Assembly: GCF_017814915.1 (NCBI RefSeq)
Contig: NZ_JAGIPZ010000008.1
Coordinates: 124,001-188,000, forward strand
Direction: 5' to 3'
Length of the DNA stretch: 64,000 nucleotides
DNA from: Herbaspirillum sp. LeCh32-8
Lineage (GTDB): Bacteria; Pseudomonadota; Gammaproteobacteria; Burkholderiales; Burkholderiaceae_D
The translations under genes were made by a program, and so were the position numbers. This document shows, one piece after another, positions 56,714-64,000 of this stretch (positions are counted from its first letter, which is position 1; the number at the start of each line of letters is the position of its first letter). The notes below the pieces were generated by a model. That model ran no database searches, had not been told where the DNA came from, and was given only the letters and a program-made list of their open reading frames with translations.

Positions 56714-57310
56714 ATGGAAAACACCAACATCGCCAAACCCAATTCGAGCCGCCTGCACCCACTGGTCGCAGGCGCCGCTGTCGCCCTGATCCTGGTCAGC
56801 CTGGTCGGCGTCGCCGCCATGACCGGTCTGTTGCCCAGTTCGAACAGCACCAATTCGCCGCAGCAGCAAATGGCGGCAATGAACCAGAACGCCGGCCAGC
56901 AACAGCTGGCATCGCAACAGGCGCCGGTCAAACAATCCTCCCAAACCTCGGCTCCGGCTGAACGTACTCCGGCCATCTGCAGCAGCTGCGGTGAAGTGGT
57001 TGCCGTGCGCGCCGTGCAGCACACCCCCAGCACCAGCGGCGTAGGTATTGCCGGCGGCGCCGTGGTCGGCGGTCTGCTGGGCAATCAGATCGGCGGCGGC
57101 AACGGCCGCACGCTGGCCACCATCGCCGGCGCGGTCGGCGGCGGCTATGCCGGTAACGAAGTCGAGAAGCGCACCCGCACCACCACCTCCTATGTCGTGG
57201 ACGTACGCATGGAAAACGGCAAGAGCCGCAGCTTCCCGCAGAGCTCGGAAAACTGGCGCGTGGGCGATCAGGTTCGCGTTGTCAACGGTCGACTGGAAGG
57301 CCGCGGCTGA
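56714..57310 (+). CDS. glycine-zipper 2TM-domain membrane protein
   Basis: A 198-residue envelope protein. A transmembrane helix at about residues 17-38 is followed by a Gln/Ser/Asn-rich linker (about 42-85). A Cys-Ser-Ser-Cys pair (89-92), a glycine-zipper hairpin (about 108-148, with many Gly-x-x-x-Gly steps) and a C-terminal beta-rich segment (about 158-198) complete it. The glycine zipper 2TM family is related to 17-kDa antigen and SlyB-type proteins that affect outer-membrane integrity, but here the anchor is a helix, not a lipobox. A GGAGAGG ribosome-binding site precedes the start, and a strong terminator follows, so it is its own unit. Confidence 0.85.
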   Translation: MENTNIAKPNSSRLHPLVAGAAVALILVSLVGVAAMTGLLPSSNSTNSPQQQMAAMNQNAGQQQLASQQAPVKQSSQTSAPAERTPAICSSCGEVVAVRAVQHTPSTSGVGIAGGAVVGGLLGNQIGGGNGRTLATIAGAVGGGYAGNEVEKRTRTTTSYVVDVRMENGKSRSFPQSSENWRVGDQVRVVNGRLEGRG

Positions 57311-57330
57311 TCCAACACCGTCCCCTTCTC

Positions 57331-57363
57331 AAAGCCCTTCGATGCGAGTCGAAGGGCTTTTTT
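57331..57363 (+). terminator. rho-independent terminator after the glycine-zipper gene
   Basis: AAAGCCCTTCGA (57331-57342) pairs with TCGAAGGGCTTT (57349-57360), then further T. Confidence 0.92.
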
Positions 57364-57713
57364 GTTGCCGTGCTCACCTTACAACATGGCAATGCGACAA
57401 TATTTCCCTTTGGTACACCAAACCCGCGCTCAAGCGTTGTAGACAGTAAGCCGCACCCGCATTCCCGCCAAATGAAACTCCGCTCTTCCTGAGGACTCCA
57501 TAGACAGAATGCGAACGATTAACGCTGGCAACATTGCGGCCGGAAGGTTAGACTTTTGCAAAAAAGCATGTCCGCAACGCCATGCGGCCAAGAATGGATG
57601 CATCAAGGAAATGAGAGCGCGCGTCACGCAACGCCGCCGACCTTCGTGCAACGGGGGCGAACGGTTCGCCAAAAAAGAAGAGCTTGCCGGCTCGAATGCG
57701 GTTTTATTGATTT
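57364..57713. other. 350-bp stretch without a recognisable gene
   Basis: Contains two short overlapping frames on the plus strand with no credible ribosome-binding site or family. The base composition is less GC-rich than the neighbours. It should contain the promoter of the hydrolase gene at 57714. Confidence 0.45.
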
Positions 57714-58622
57714 ATGGACTCACTGTCATCCACGGATACTTCCGACACCAGCGCTGCGCCGTTTGAAGAGCGCTACAGCGGCCAACAAAAAGACCATGCG
57801 GTCATTCTGCTGCACGGCCTGTGCGGCTCCCAGCTCGAAATGGGGTCCATCCCCAAGCAACTGAAAAAAGCCGGCTGCGCCGTCATCCCGCTGACCATCG
57901 ACAACTACTCCGCTTCGCTGACCAACCCGCGCGTCTCGCCCAACTGGGAAGACTGGTGCGCTGCGGTCGAAAGCCGCGTGGCCCGCCTGAAGGAAGAATT
58001 CAAGACCGTCTCCATCTGCGGCCTGTCCATGGGCGCCACGCTGGCGCTGGCGGTGGCCGCCCGCAGCAGCGAACTGCTTTCGGTGGTGCTGCTGTCGCCG
58101 GTGCTGCAGTACGACGGCTGGTCGGTGCCTTGGTATCAGAAGCTGCTGACGGTGGTCTACGACATGGGCTTTCGCAACTGGTCCTACAAGGAAACCGAAC
58201 CCTACGGCATCAAGAATTTCGACATGCGTCGCCGCGTCGCCAACCAGCTGGAAAAGGATGGCGTGGCCGCGGTCGGTGCCGCCTCCATCCCGGCGCGCCA
58301 CCTGCGCGCTGCGCTGCGCATGATCTCCTATGTGCGCGAATCGCTGCCGCTGGTGCGCGCTGACACGCTGATCATCCACTCGATCGACGACGAGACCGCC
58401 TCCCCGCGCAACGCCGAGGTGATCCAGCAGAACATCGGCTCTGAAGTGCGCAAGGTGATCTGGCTGGGCGACTGCTATCACATCATCACGGTCGACAACG
58501 AGCGCGAAATCGTTACCAACGAGACGGTGATGTTCATCAAGCGCAGCATCGAGATCCACGGCAACGAGCTCTCGCGCAAGTATCTGGCGCATGCCTCCCC
58601 GCTGAAAGACCGGCGGCAATAA
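57714..58622 (+). CDS. alpha/beta hydrolase, carboxylesterase/lysophospholipase-like
   Basis: A 302-residue soluble hydrolase. After a Ser/Thr-rich N-terminus of about 25 residues comes Val-Ile-Leu-Leu-His-Gly-Leu-Cys-Gly (oxyanion loop), then nucleophile Ser105 in Cys-Gly-Leu-Ser-Met-Gly-Ala. The catalytic Asp is in His-Ser-Ile-Asp-Asp-Glu and the His in Cys-Tyr-His-Ile-Ile-Thr-Val-Asp. The layout is that of Est30-type carboxylesterases and monoacylglycerol lipases. The terminal 30 residues are an extension. The gene is upstream of a membrane sensor fragment by about 140 bp on the same strand; whether they share a transcript is not clear. Confidence 0.88.
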   Translation: MDSLSSTDTSDTSAAPFEERYSGQQKDHAVILLHGLCGSQLEMGSIPKQLKKAGCAVIPLTIDNYSASLTNPRVSPNWEDWCAAVESRVARLKEEFKTVSICGLSMGATLALAVAARSSELLSVVLLSPVLQYDGWSVPWYQKLLTVVYDMGFRNWSYKETEPYGIKNFDMRRRVANQLEKDGVAAVGAASIPARHLRAALRMISYVRESLPLVRADTLIIHSIDDETASPRNAEVIQQNIGSEVRKVIWLGDCYHIITVDNEREIVTNETVMFIKRSIEIHGNELSRKYLAHASPLKDRRQ

Positions 58623-58765
58623 AAAGCCGCCCAACAAGCAACATTTGCGAGCAAACCGGCTCGCCCGTCAGTGTTTTGACAGACAGTATTCTTAACATGT
58701 GAACATTGCACAAACGCGCAATGCAAGTAAAGATGGATTCGACACGCACCTCTTCCAGAGCCATC

Positions 58766-59251
58766 ATGAGCCTGATCAAACTGAAAAATGCGAAAAGCTG
58801 GCGGCCTCAGGGCTTGCGCCCGATCTATACCAGCGCAATCGGCTTCGTCGCCGCCTTCGGCCTGCGATATGCGCTCGCGCCGTTCGTGGATGAAGCGCTG
58901 TCGATGTTGTTCTTCGCGGTCAACTGCATCGTCCTCAGCTATCTGTTCGGCTACCTGTATTCGCTGGGCATGCTGGCCATCAGCATTCCGACGGCGATGT
59001 TTTTCTTCCGCAAGCCCTTCTATACGATGGACGGCATCAACGACAAGGACCTGTTCATGATCCTGGTCTACACCGTGATCATCGCCACCGCCTCGTTCAT
59101 CATCGAATGGCTGCAGCGCGAACGCTATGCCGCCGTGCTGCAGCAGCGTGTCTCCGAGACCCGCTACCGCCTGCTGATCGAGTCCGACCAGGCGCGGCGC
59201 GCAGAGTACGGCAAGCAATTCGAAGCCAGCAATGCCTCCGAACAGTCGTAA
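58766..59251 (+). CDS. four-helix membrane protein resembling a truncated sensor kinase (DUF4118-like)
   Basis: A 161-residue membrane protein with four predicted helices (about residues 19-37, 44-62, 64-82, 96-115), resembling the KdpD-type DUF4118 sensor module. A short helix then follows, leading to Glu-Thr-Arg-Tyr-Arg-Leu-Leu-Ile-Glu-Ser, the typical start of a PAS domain. The protein ends only about 25 residues after this, with no PAS core, kinase or cyclase. It is therefore either a truncated signalling protein or a stand-alone sensor that works through partners. ATGs at 58721 and 58733 are alternative starts; 58766 has the best spaced GAG. A strong terminator follows, and a receiver-like gene is next. 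Confidence 0.7.
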   Translation: MSLIKLKNAKSWRPQGLRPIYTSAIGFVAAFGLRYALAPFVDEALSMLFFAVNCIVLSYLFGYLYSLGMLAISIPTAMFFFRKPFYTMDGINDKDLFMILVYTVIIATASFIIEWLQRERYAAVLQQRVSETRYRLLIESDQARRAEYGKQFEASNASEQS

Positions 59252-59274
59252 CAAGAGACATCGATGGCAAGATC

Positions 59275-59304
59275 AACGGGCGCCCCGCGGCGCCCGTTTC
59301 TTTT
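59275..59304 (+). terminator. rho-independent terminator after the DUF4118-like gene
   Basis: AACGGGCGCC (59275-59284) pairs perfectly with GGCGCCCGTT (59289-59298) around a 4-nt loop, followed by TCTTTT. Confidence 0.9.
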
Positions 59305-59380
59305 GGGCTCTCAGGAAGCCCCTGATAGGCGACTGCCGATGGCTCTGGGAAGATGAAGGCAACTCAGCAAGGAGGCCGTC

Positions 59381-59809
59381 ATGTCCACATCCCATCCCAA
59401 AATCCTGGTGATCGATCCCGATCTGGACGCCATCGAGCTGGCGCGCTTTGCACTGTGGCGCAGCCCCGTGCAATACCGCTTCGAATGGTTCGATGATGCC
59501 GAACTGGCCAACGCCTCGCTGCTCACTCACGCACTGTGTCAGTCCAAGGACCTGCCGGCGATGATCCTGCTGGATCCGCGCAACTTCCACGGCGCCGAGG
59601 GCTACGAGCTGCTGCGCACGCTGTGCATCTATGAGGCCGTGTCGCATATTCCGCTGGTGCTGTTCACGTCGTCACCGTTCAGCAGCGACTTCAGCATCGA
59701 CCAGGACAGCCGCATCTGGTACGCCGCCAAATCCCAGGACCCGCGCGAATACATGCGCACCGTCACCAACTGCGTGCAGCTGCGCCTGCAGGAAGCTGTC
59801 CACTCGTAA
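59381..59809 (+). CDS. atypical receiver-domain protein, paralogue of the gene at 23321
   Basis: A 142-residue single-domain protein equal in length to the protein at 23321. It shares Ile-Asp-Pro, Glu-Leu-Ala-Arg-Phe, Leu/Val-Trp-Arg-Ser and Trp-Phe-x-Asp-Ala-Glu. Here the third strand keeps Asp65 (Leu-Leu-Asp-Pro-Arg), Thr96 and Lys117, so phosphorylation is conceivable. The usual second acidic residue of the first strand is missing (Val-Ile-Asp-Pro), and Lys117 lies in Ala-Lys-Ser-Gln rather than Lys-Pro. There is no output domain. An AAGGAGG ribosome-binding site sets the start. It converges on the MocR gene with a 15-bp gap and follows the truncated sensor gene after its terminator. Confidence 0.85.
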   Translation: MSTSHPKILVIDPDLDAIELARFALWRSPVQYRFEWFDDAELANASLLTHALCQSKDLPAMILLDPRNFHGAEGYELLRTLCIYEAVSHIPLVLFTSSPFSSDFSIDQDSRIWYAAKSQDPREYMRTVTNCVQLRLQEAVHS

Positions 59810-59824
59810 GCTCATGCCGCGCCC

Positions 59825-61279
59825 TCACCCGGCGCGTACGATCCCTGCCAGGCGCCGCATCAGCGGCGCAAACAACTCTTCCGACGTATTGCCGTAACCG
59901 ATCACCAGGCCGTTGCTGGCTTCCCGACGCGGCGCCGCCGAGAACGACGACAACGCCCCCACGTTCATGCCCGCCGCGCGCGCCGCCGCACTGATGGCCG
60001 CGTCGTCGTAACGCAGCGGCAGGCGCACCGTCAGGTGCAGGCCGCTGTCGCCGCCCAGCACCTCATGCTCCACCTTCATGTGCGCCTGCAGGGCCTGCCG
60101 CAATGCCTGTTGCCGCTCGCGGTAGAGGCGACGCATGCGCCCCAGGTGACGCGAGAACTGGCCGCCAGCAATGAACTCGGCCAGCGCCAGCTGCTCCAGC
60201 CGATGGCCGCCGCGCAGCATCTCCGCGAGCGCCGGCCACGCGCCCTCGCCGGCCGACTCCGGCAACACCAGAAAACCGATGCGCAAGGCCGGGAACATGG
60301 TCTTGCTGAAGGTGCCCACATACAGCACCGGCGCATCCGGCACCAGGCCCTGCATGGACGGCACGGGATGGCCGCGGTGGCGGAACTCGCTGTCGTAGTC
60401 GTCCTCGATGATCCAACTGCCGGCCTCGCGCGCCTGCGCGATCAGCTCCAGCCGGCGCGGCAGTGACAGCACGGCGCCGGTCGGATATTGATGCGAAGGC
60501 GTCACATGCACCAGCCGCGCCGGCCGCGTACGCCAGTGGCGCGGCGCGATCACGATGCCCTCGGCGTCGACCGGCATCGCCACCATCTTCAAGTCGCCCG
60601 CATGGAAGGCCGCGCGCACGCCGCCATAGCCGGGATCCTCCAGCCAGGCCGTCTCGCCGGGATTGGTGAACAGCCGCACGCACAGCGACAAGGCGCCCTG
60701 CGCGCCCTCGGTCACCACCACCTGCGCGGCGTCGCACCGCACACCGCGCGCCACCCGCAAATACTGCGCGATGGCTTCGCGCAGCGCCGGCTCGCCCAGC
60801 GGATCGCCGTAACCCAGCACGTGGGAAGGCGCCGCCTTCAAGGCACGCTCCTGGGCGCGCAGCCAGGCATTGACGGGAAACCGGCTCAGCGCCGGCATGC
60901 CCGGCGTGAGCGGCAGCGAGCGGTCACCGGCGTCGCGCGTCGGCGTCATGGTGGACACCCGGCGCGACTGCCTTACCGCAGCAGCGGGCGGCTTCGGCGC
61001 CGGCCCGGAGGGCGCGCGAGCGTCAGCCAAAGCAGCAACCCGCGTCCCCTGCCGGTCGGCCCGGGCGTAGCCTTCCGCCACCAGTTGCTCGTACACCGCC
61101 AGCACGGTATTGCGCGACACCTGCAGCTCCTCGCACAAGGCGCGTGAAGACGGCAGCTTGCCGCCGGCCGGCAACTGGCCGCGCAAGATGGCTTCCTTCA
61201 AACGGGCCAGCAGCTGTTGCTGGCGGGATGGCGCACCGGGTGCGCCGGAGAGCGGGGAATGGATGAGCGAATCGGTCAT
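59825..61279 (-). CDS. MocR/PdxR-family regulator (GntR HTH fused to aminotransferase fold)
   Basis: A 484-residue regulator. A winged helix-turn-helix of GntR type (about residues 17-82, with Leu-Pro-Ser-Ser-Arg-Ala-Leu and Ser-Arg-Asn-Thr-Val) is joined by an Ala/Pro linker to a class I aminotransferase-like domain (about 115-480). The PLP-binding Lys is in Gly-Thr-Phe-Ser-Lys-Thr-Met-Phe-Pro, and Ile-Glu-Asp-Asp-Tyr-Asp-Ser-Glu-Phe is intact. MocR proteins usually sense PLP or an amine and regulate a divergent neighbour; here that is the GNAT gene. The 118-bp spacer has inverted repeats compatible with this. PdxR is a possible identity, but no pdxST genes are here. Confidence 0.92.
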   Translation of the reverse strand: MTDSLIHSPLSGAPGAPSRQQQLLARLKEAILRGQLPAGGKLPSSRALCEELQVSRNTVLAVYEQLVAEGYARADRQGTRVAALADARAPSGPAPKPPAAAVRQSRRVSTMTPTRDAGDRSLPLTPGMPALSRFPVNAWLRAQERALKAAPSHVLGYGDPLGEPALREAIAQYLRVARGVRCDAAQVVVTEGAQGALSLCVRLFTNPGETAWLEDPGYGGVRAAFHAGDLKMVAMPVDAEGIVIAPRHWRTRPARLVHVTPSHQYPTGAVLSLPRRLELIAQAREAGSWIIEDDYDSEFRHRGHPVPSMQGLVPDAPVLYVGTFSKTMFPALRIGFLVLPESAGEGAWPALAEMLRGGHRLEQLALAEFIAGGQFSRHLGRMRRLYRERQQALRQALQAHMKVEHEVLGGDSGLHLTVRLPLRYDDAAISAAARAAGMNVGALSSFSAAPRREASNGLVIGYGNTSEELFAPLMRRLAGIVRAG

Positions 61280-61319
61280 GGCGACGGGAAAAATCGTGGC
61301 TCCATAATAAGGCCTTGTT

Positions 61320-61349
61320 GTGGCGCTTTTTATGATGCCACGAAAGCGC
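61320..61349. promoter_or_regulatory. nested inverted repeats between the MocR and GNAT genes
   Basis: GTGGC (61320-61324) and GCCAC (61337-61341) form one inverted pair. GCGCTTT (61323-61329) and AAAGCGC (61343-61349) form a second that overlaps it. They lie in the divergent spacer, which is where MocR regulators bind. The assignment is by position only. Confidence 0.5.
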
Positions 61350-61397
61350 TATCGTGCAGCCATCCCAACAGCCGATCGCAGATCAAGCCCGAACGCC

Positions 61398-62129
61398 ATG
61401 ACCGACACCAGCAAACCCGCCCTGAACGAATGGAAGCAACCGATCGGCCCGGCCCTGCCGGACTGGCAGGAACGCCCGCGTCCGCAACGCATTGCGGTAG
61501 AAGGCCGCTACTGCCGGCTGGAGCCGGTGGACGCCGCGCGTCACAGCGACGACCTCTACGCTGCCTACGCGCAAGCGACTGACGGCAGCGACTGGACCTA
61601 CATGATGAGCGGCCCCTTCCCCAACCCGGCGTCCTACCGCGCCTATGCCGAGACGCTGCAAAAGAGCGAGGATCCGCTGCACTACGCCGTGATCGACTTG
61701 GCCAGCGGGCGCGCCGTTGGCACCATGTCGCTCATGCGCATTGAGCCCCGGCACGGCGTGATCGAGGTCGGGCACATCGCGCTGTCGCGCCAGCTCAAAC
61801 GTACCCGCGTAGCGACCGAAGCGCAGTTCCTGCTGATGCGCTATGTATTCGCGCAACTGGGCTATCGCCGCTACGAATGGAAATGCGACAGCCTCAATGC
61901 GCCTTCGCGCCAGGCCGCGCAGCGCCTGGGCTTTCAATTTGAAGGCATCTTCCGCCAGGCGGTCGTGTACCGTGGTCGCAGCCGCGACACCGCGTGGTTC
62001 TCGATTGTCGATACCGAATGGCCGACGCTGGGCAGCGCCTTCGAACGCTGGCTGGATCCGGCCAACTTCGATGCTCAAGGCAAACAGAAGCAAACGCTGC
62101 TGGCGTTCAGACAAGCGCTGGCCGGTTGA
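61398..62129 (+). CDS. GNAT family N-acetyltransferase (RimJ/RimL-like)
   Basis: A 243-residue acetyltransferase. The fold shows Arg-Tyr-Cys-Arg-Leu-Glu-Pro-Val (strand 1), Gly-Thr-Met-Ser-Leu-Met-Arg-Ile, and Val-Ala-Thr-Glu-Ala-Gln-Phe-Leu-Leu at the acetyl-CoA site. The terminal Arg-Arg-Tyr-Glu-Trp-Lys-Cys and Ala-Ala-Gln-Arg-Leu-Gly-Phe-Gln-Phe-Glu-Gly mark the RimJ/RimL type. Relatives act on ribosomal proteins, antibiotics or small amines; the substrate here is unknown. The start at 61398 is the ATG giving the family N-terminus; an upstream frame of 26 codons is not supported. It is divergent from the MocR gene and ends 10 bp before the LysR gene. Confidence 0.88.
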   Translation: MTDTSKPALNEWKQPIGPALPDWQERPRPQRIAVEGRYCRLEPVDAARHSDDLYAAYAQATDGSDWTYMMSGPFPNPASYRAYAETLQKSEDPLHYAVIDLASGRAVGTMSLMRIEPRHGVIEVGHIALSRQLKRTRVATEAQFLLMRYVFAQLGYRRYEWKCDSLNAPSRQAAQRLGFQFEGIFRQAVVYRGRSRDTAWFSIVDTEWPTLGSAFERWLDPANFDAQGKQKQTLLAFRQALAG

Positions 62130-62139
62130 GCGGCCGAAG

Positions 62140-63039
62140 CTACTTGAGCTGCTTGAGCTCCCACAGCGCATCCAGCACATACTGCGTGGCCGGCTCGGGC
62201 TGGCCGGCGCGGTGGGCGATCCCCAACGGGCGCCACAGCCGGGGCTTGAGCGGCCGCATGGCGATGCGCGGGTCGGCCGGCGGCATGCCGGCCTGCTCGC
62301 CGGCTTCGTGCGGCAACAATGTGGCGCCGTAACCGGCCGCCACCAGGCTCTTCACCGCGTCGTTGAAATTAAGCTGGATACGCGCCGTGGGATGTTCGCC
62401 GGCGGCGGCGAACCACTCCGTGGTCAGGCGCGACAGCCGTGTATTGGGCGCATTCAAAATCAGCGGCTGTGCGGCCAGCCATTGCGGCGTTATCGTGCGC
62501 GGCGCGTCCCAGCCGGCCGGCACGAAGGCCATCACCGGATCGCGCCGCCACGGCTTGACCGACAATCCATCCACCGCCGCCTGCGGTAACGCCACCAGGC
62601 CGATATCCAGCCCGCCGCCGGACAGGCGCGCCAGGGTCTCCTCCGAGGTCAGCACCATCACCTGCACGTCGATGCCGGGATGGCTTTGTCCCACCCGCTC
62701 CAGCGCCTGCGGCAGCAGGTAGGCGATGGCGCCGGTCGAGGCCCCCAACCTTACTCGTCCCTCCAGCCCCAACACCTGACGTTTGACTTCCTCCAGCGCC
62801 TGCTCGGCATCGGCCAGCAACTGGCGGGCGCGCGCCACCAGCGTCTCGCCCACGCCCGAGGGCCGGACCTGGCCACGCTGGCGCAGCAGCAGCGTGGCGC
62901 CGATGCGGCTCTCCAGCTCGCTGATATGCAGGCTCACAGTGGGCGGCGCCAGGTGCAAGGCGCGCGCGGCGGCGGCAAAGGAACCCAGGTCGACGATGGC
63001 GACCAGGGTGCGCAGGCGATCTAGATTGAGTTCGCGCAT
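62140..63039 (-). CDS. LysR-family transcriptional regulator
   Basis: A 299-residue regulator. The helix-turn-helix is at about residues 18-40 (Ser-Phe-Ala-Ala-Ala-Ala-Arg-Ala-Leu-His-Leu-Ala-Pro-Pro-Thr-Val-Ser-Leu-His), the linker helix at about 60-85 and the type 2 periplasmic-binding-protein-like effector domain at about 90-295. The gene is divergent from argC, and the 174-bp spacer has a LysR-type T-N11-A palindrome. Control of argC is a reasonable inference, by analogy with divergent LysR arrangements. It is not obviously ArgP. The effector is not known. Confidence 0.92.
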   Translation of the reverse strand: MRELNLDRLRTLVAIVDLGSFAAAARALHLAPPTVSLHISELESRIGATLLLRQRGQVRPSGVGETLVARARQLLADAEQALEEVKRQVLGLEGRVRLGASTGAIAYLLPQALERVGQSHPGIDVQVMVLTSEETLARLSGGGLDIGLVALPQAAVDGLSVKPWRRDPVMAFVPAGWDAPRTITPQWLAAQPLILNAPNTRLSRLTTEWFAAAGEHPTARIQLNFNDAVKSLVAAGYGATLLPHEAGEQAGMPPADPRIAMRPLKPRLWRPLGIAHRAGQPEPATQYVLDALWELKQLK

Positions 63040-63088
63040 GGAGTTTCCCGCAAGGAAAGGAAGAAACAGAGAATGATGGTGGTCCGGC

Positions 63089-63123
63089 GATGATTCAGAA
63101 AAGATGAATCATCTCTTCATGAT
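63089..63123. promoter_or_regulatory. overlapping palindromes in the LysR-argC spacer
   Basis: GATGATTC (63089-63096) and GAATCATC (63106-63113) form an 8-bp perfect inverted repeat containing a T-N11-A core, the LysR box layout. A second pair, ATCAT (63108-63112) and ATGAT (63119-63123), overlaps it. The tandem layout fits the recognition and activation sites of LysR regulators. Binding is inferred. Confidence 0.6.
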
Positions 63124-63213
63124 ATTCAACTTTTCCGATTATACGGTTTGGCGCAAGATCTCCCCTGACGACATGCCACGGCCGCCCGGCGGCCTCCACA
63201 GAGGAGTTTCCCC

Positions 63214-64000
63214 ATGAGCAATCTTCCATTGGTTTTCATCGACGGCGACCAGGGCACCACCGGCCTGCAAATCCACGAGCGCCTGCGCGGCCGTACCGAC
63301 CTGCGCCTGCTGACGTTGCCCGCCGCCGAGCGCAAGGACGCGCTGCGCCGCGCCGAGGCGATCAACTCGGCCGACATCGCCCTGCTGTGCCTGCCGGACG
63401 CCGCCGCGCGCGAGGCGGTGTCGCTGATCGAAAATCCCAGGGTGCGCGTAATCGACGCCAGCTCGGCGCACCGCACCGCCGACGGCTGGACCTACGGTTT
63501 CCCCGAGCTGTCGGCCGAACAATCCGGGCGCATTGCCTCCGCGAACCGCGTGACCAATCCCGGCTGCTACCCGACCGGCGCCATCGCGCTGTTGCGCCCG
63601 CTGGTCGCCGCCGGCCTGGTGCCGGCCGACTATCCGCTGGCGATCCAGGCGGTGTCCGGCTACTCCGGCGGCGGCCGCGCCCAGGTCGAGCAATACGAAG
63701 GACCTGAAGCCGGCCAGGCCGCGCCTTTCGTCACCTATGGCCTGTCGCTCAAGCACAAGCATCCGCCGGAAATCCAGCTGCATGCCGGGCTGTCGCAACG
63801 CCCCATCTTCGTGCCCTCCTACGGCGCGTTCCGCCAGGGCATCGTGCTGAGCATCGCACTGCAGGCGCGCCTGCTGCCCGCTGGCACTAACAAGGAAACG
63901 CTGCGCGCAGCGCTGGCGCAGCACTATGCCGGCGCACGCCATGTGACGGTGCTGACCGCCGCACAAGCCGCAGCGACTGAGCGGCTGGATCCGACCATCC
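63214..64000 (+). CDS. argC: N-acetyl-gamma-glutamyl-phosphate reductase, type 2 (partial)
   Basis: The first 262 codons lie in the window; the 3' end is beyond it. The enzyme reduces N-acetylglutamyl phosphate in arginine synthesis. The N-terminal NAD(P) segment is [11 protein letters not shown], and the catalytic Cys118 is in [10 protein letters not shown]cine-rich Ser-Gly-Tyr-Ser-Gly-Gly-Gly-Arg follows. The short length implied and these motifs mark the type 2 (AGPR_2) group, of about 310 residues. The ATG at 63214 follows GAGGAG. It is divergent from the LysR gene. Confidence 0.93.
   Translation, partial: MSNLPLVFIDGDQGTTGLQIHERLRGRTDLRLLTLPAAERKDALRRAEAINSADIALLCLPDAAAREAVSLIENPRVRVIDASSAHRTADGWTYGFPELSAEQSGRIASANRVTNPGCYPTGAIALLRPLVAAGLVPADYPLAIQAVSGYSGGGRAQVEQYEGPEAGQAAPFVTYGLSLKHKHPPEIQLHAGLSQRPIFVPSYGAFRQGIVLSIALQARLLPAGTNKETLRAALAQHYAGARHVTVLTAAQAAATERLDPTI

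Noticed and set aside
58611..58631. Terminator at the end of the 57714 hydrolase gene
   Set aside because: GGCGGC and GCCGCC pair around an A-rich loop, but no T run follows on the plus strand.

Overview
The window is a gene-dense, high-GC bacterial chromosome segment. Gene content and order point to a betaproteobacterium of the order Burkholderiales, most likely Oxalobacteraceae close to Herbaspirillum. This is inferred from the pyrG-kdsA-eno-ftsB block, the lolC-lolD / tatD-comEC and recJ / prfB-lysS neighbourhoods and the protein sequences; no database search was run. The segment reads as core chromosome with scattered regulatory and signalling genes. I see no prophage, integrase, insertion sequence, CRISPR array or rRNA operon. 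One tRNA gene (Arg, anticodon ACG) is present.

Layout: 1-6.4 kb holds the edge of a probable c-di-GMP signalling gene, a cupredoxin-like exported protein, and a TetR regulator divergent from a complete tripartite drug-efflux operon (outer-membrane lipoprotein, HlyD/EmrA adaptor, DHA2 pump). 6.4-16.1 kb carries S-formylglutathione hydrolase with what looks like a remnant of its usual partner adhC, a large sensor GGDEF-EAL protein, an exported protein, an MFS exporter, tas, a YfeH-type transporter and yjdM. 16.2-19.8 kb is an ftrABCD-type iron uptake operon behind a Fur-box-like site. 19.9-29.5 kb is signalling: two chemoreceptors, a patatin-like protein that has lost its usual catalytic residues, an atypical receiver protein, the tRNA, a sensorless histidine kinase with a NarL-type regulator, and a diguanylate cyclase.

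29.5-43.2 kb is on the minus strand: pyrG-kdsA-eno-ftsB-pnuC, an alpha/beta hydrolase, tatD-comEC, argE, an exported unknown protein, and lolC-lolD. 43.5-48.8 kb contains a UvrD-family helicase behind a strong LexA-box-like palindrome, a pair of 116-bp inverted-repeat elements, an RpfE-like gene and recJ. 49-56.4 kb holds a Cache-HAMP diguanylate cyclase, a lipoprotein, a PhoX-family protein with a candidate PHO box, prfB with its programmed frameshift, and lysS. 56.7-64 kb holds a glycine-zipper membrane protein, a hydrolase, a membrane sensor fragment lacking an output domain, a second atypical receiver protein, a MocR regulator divergent from a GNAT acetyltransferase, and a LysR regulator divergent from argC (cut by the window end).

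The genes that belong together functionally are the efflux operon, the Ftr iron system, the Lol ABC pair, the pyrG-to-ftsB block, and four c-di-GMP enzymes or probable ones (left edge, 8.2, 27.9 and 49.0 kb). The least-explained items are the receiver-like paralogue pair (one with Glu in place of the phospho-acceptor Asp), the catalytically degenerate patatin, the truncated membrane sensor, and several unassigned operator-like repeats. I found no clear-cut novel multi-gene system.
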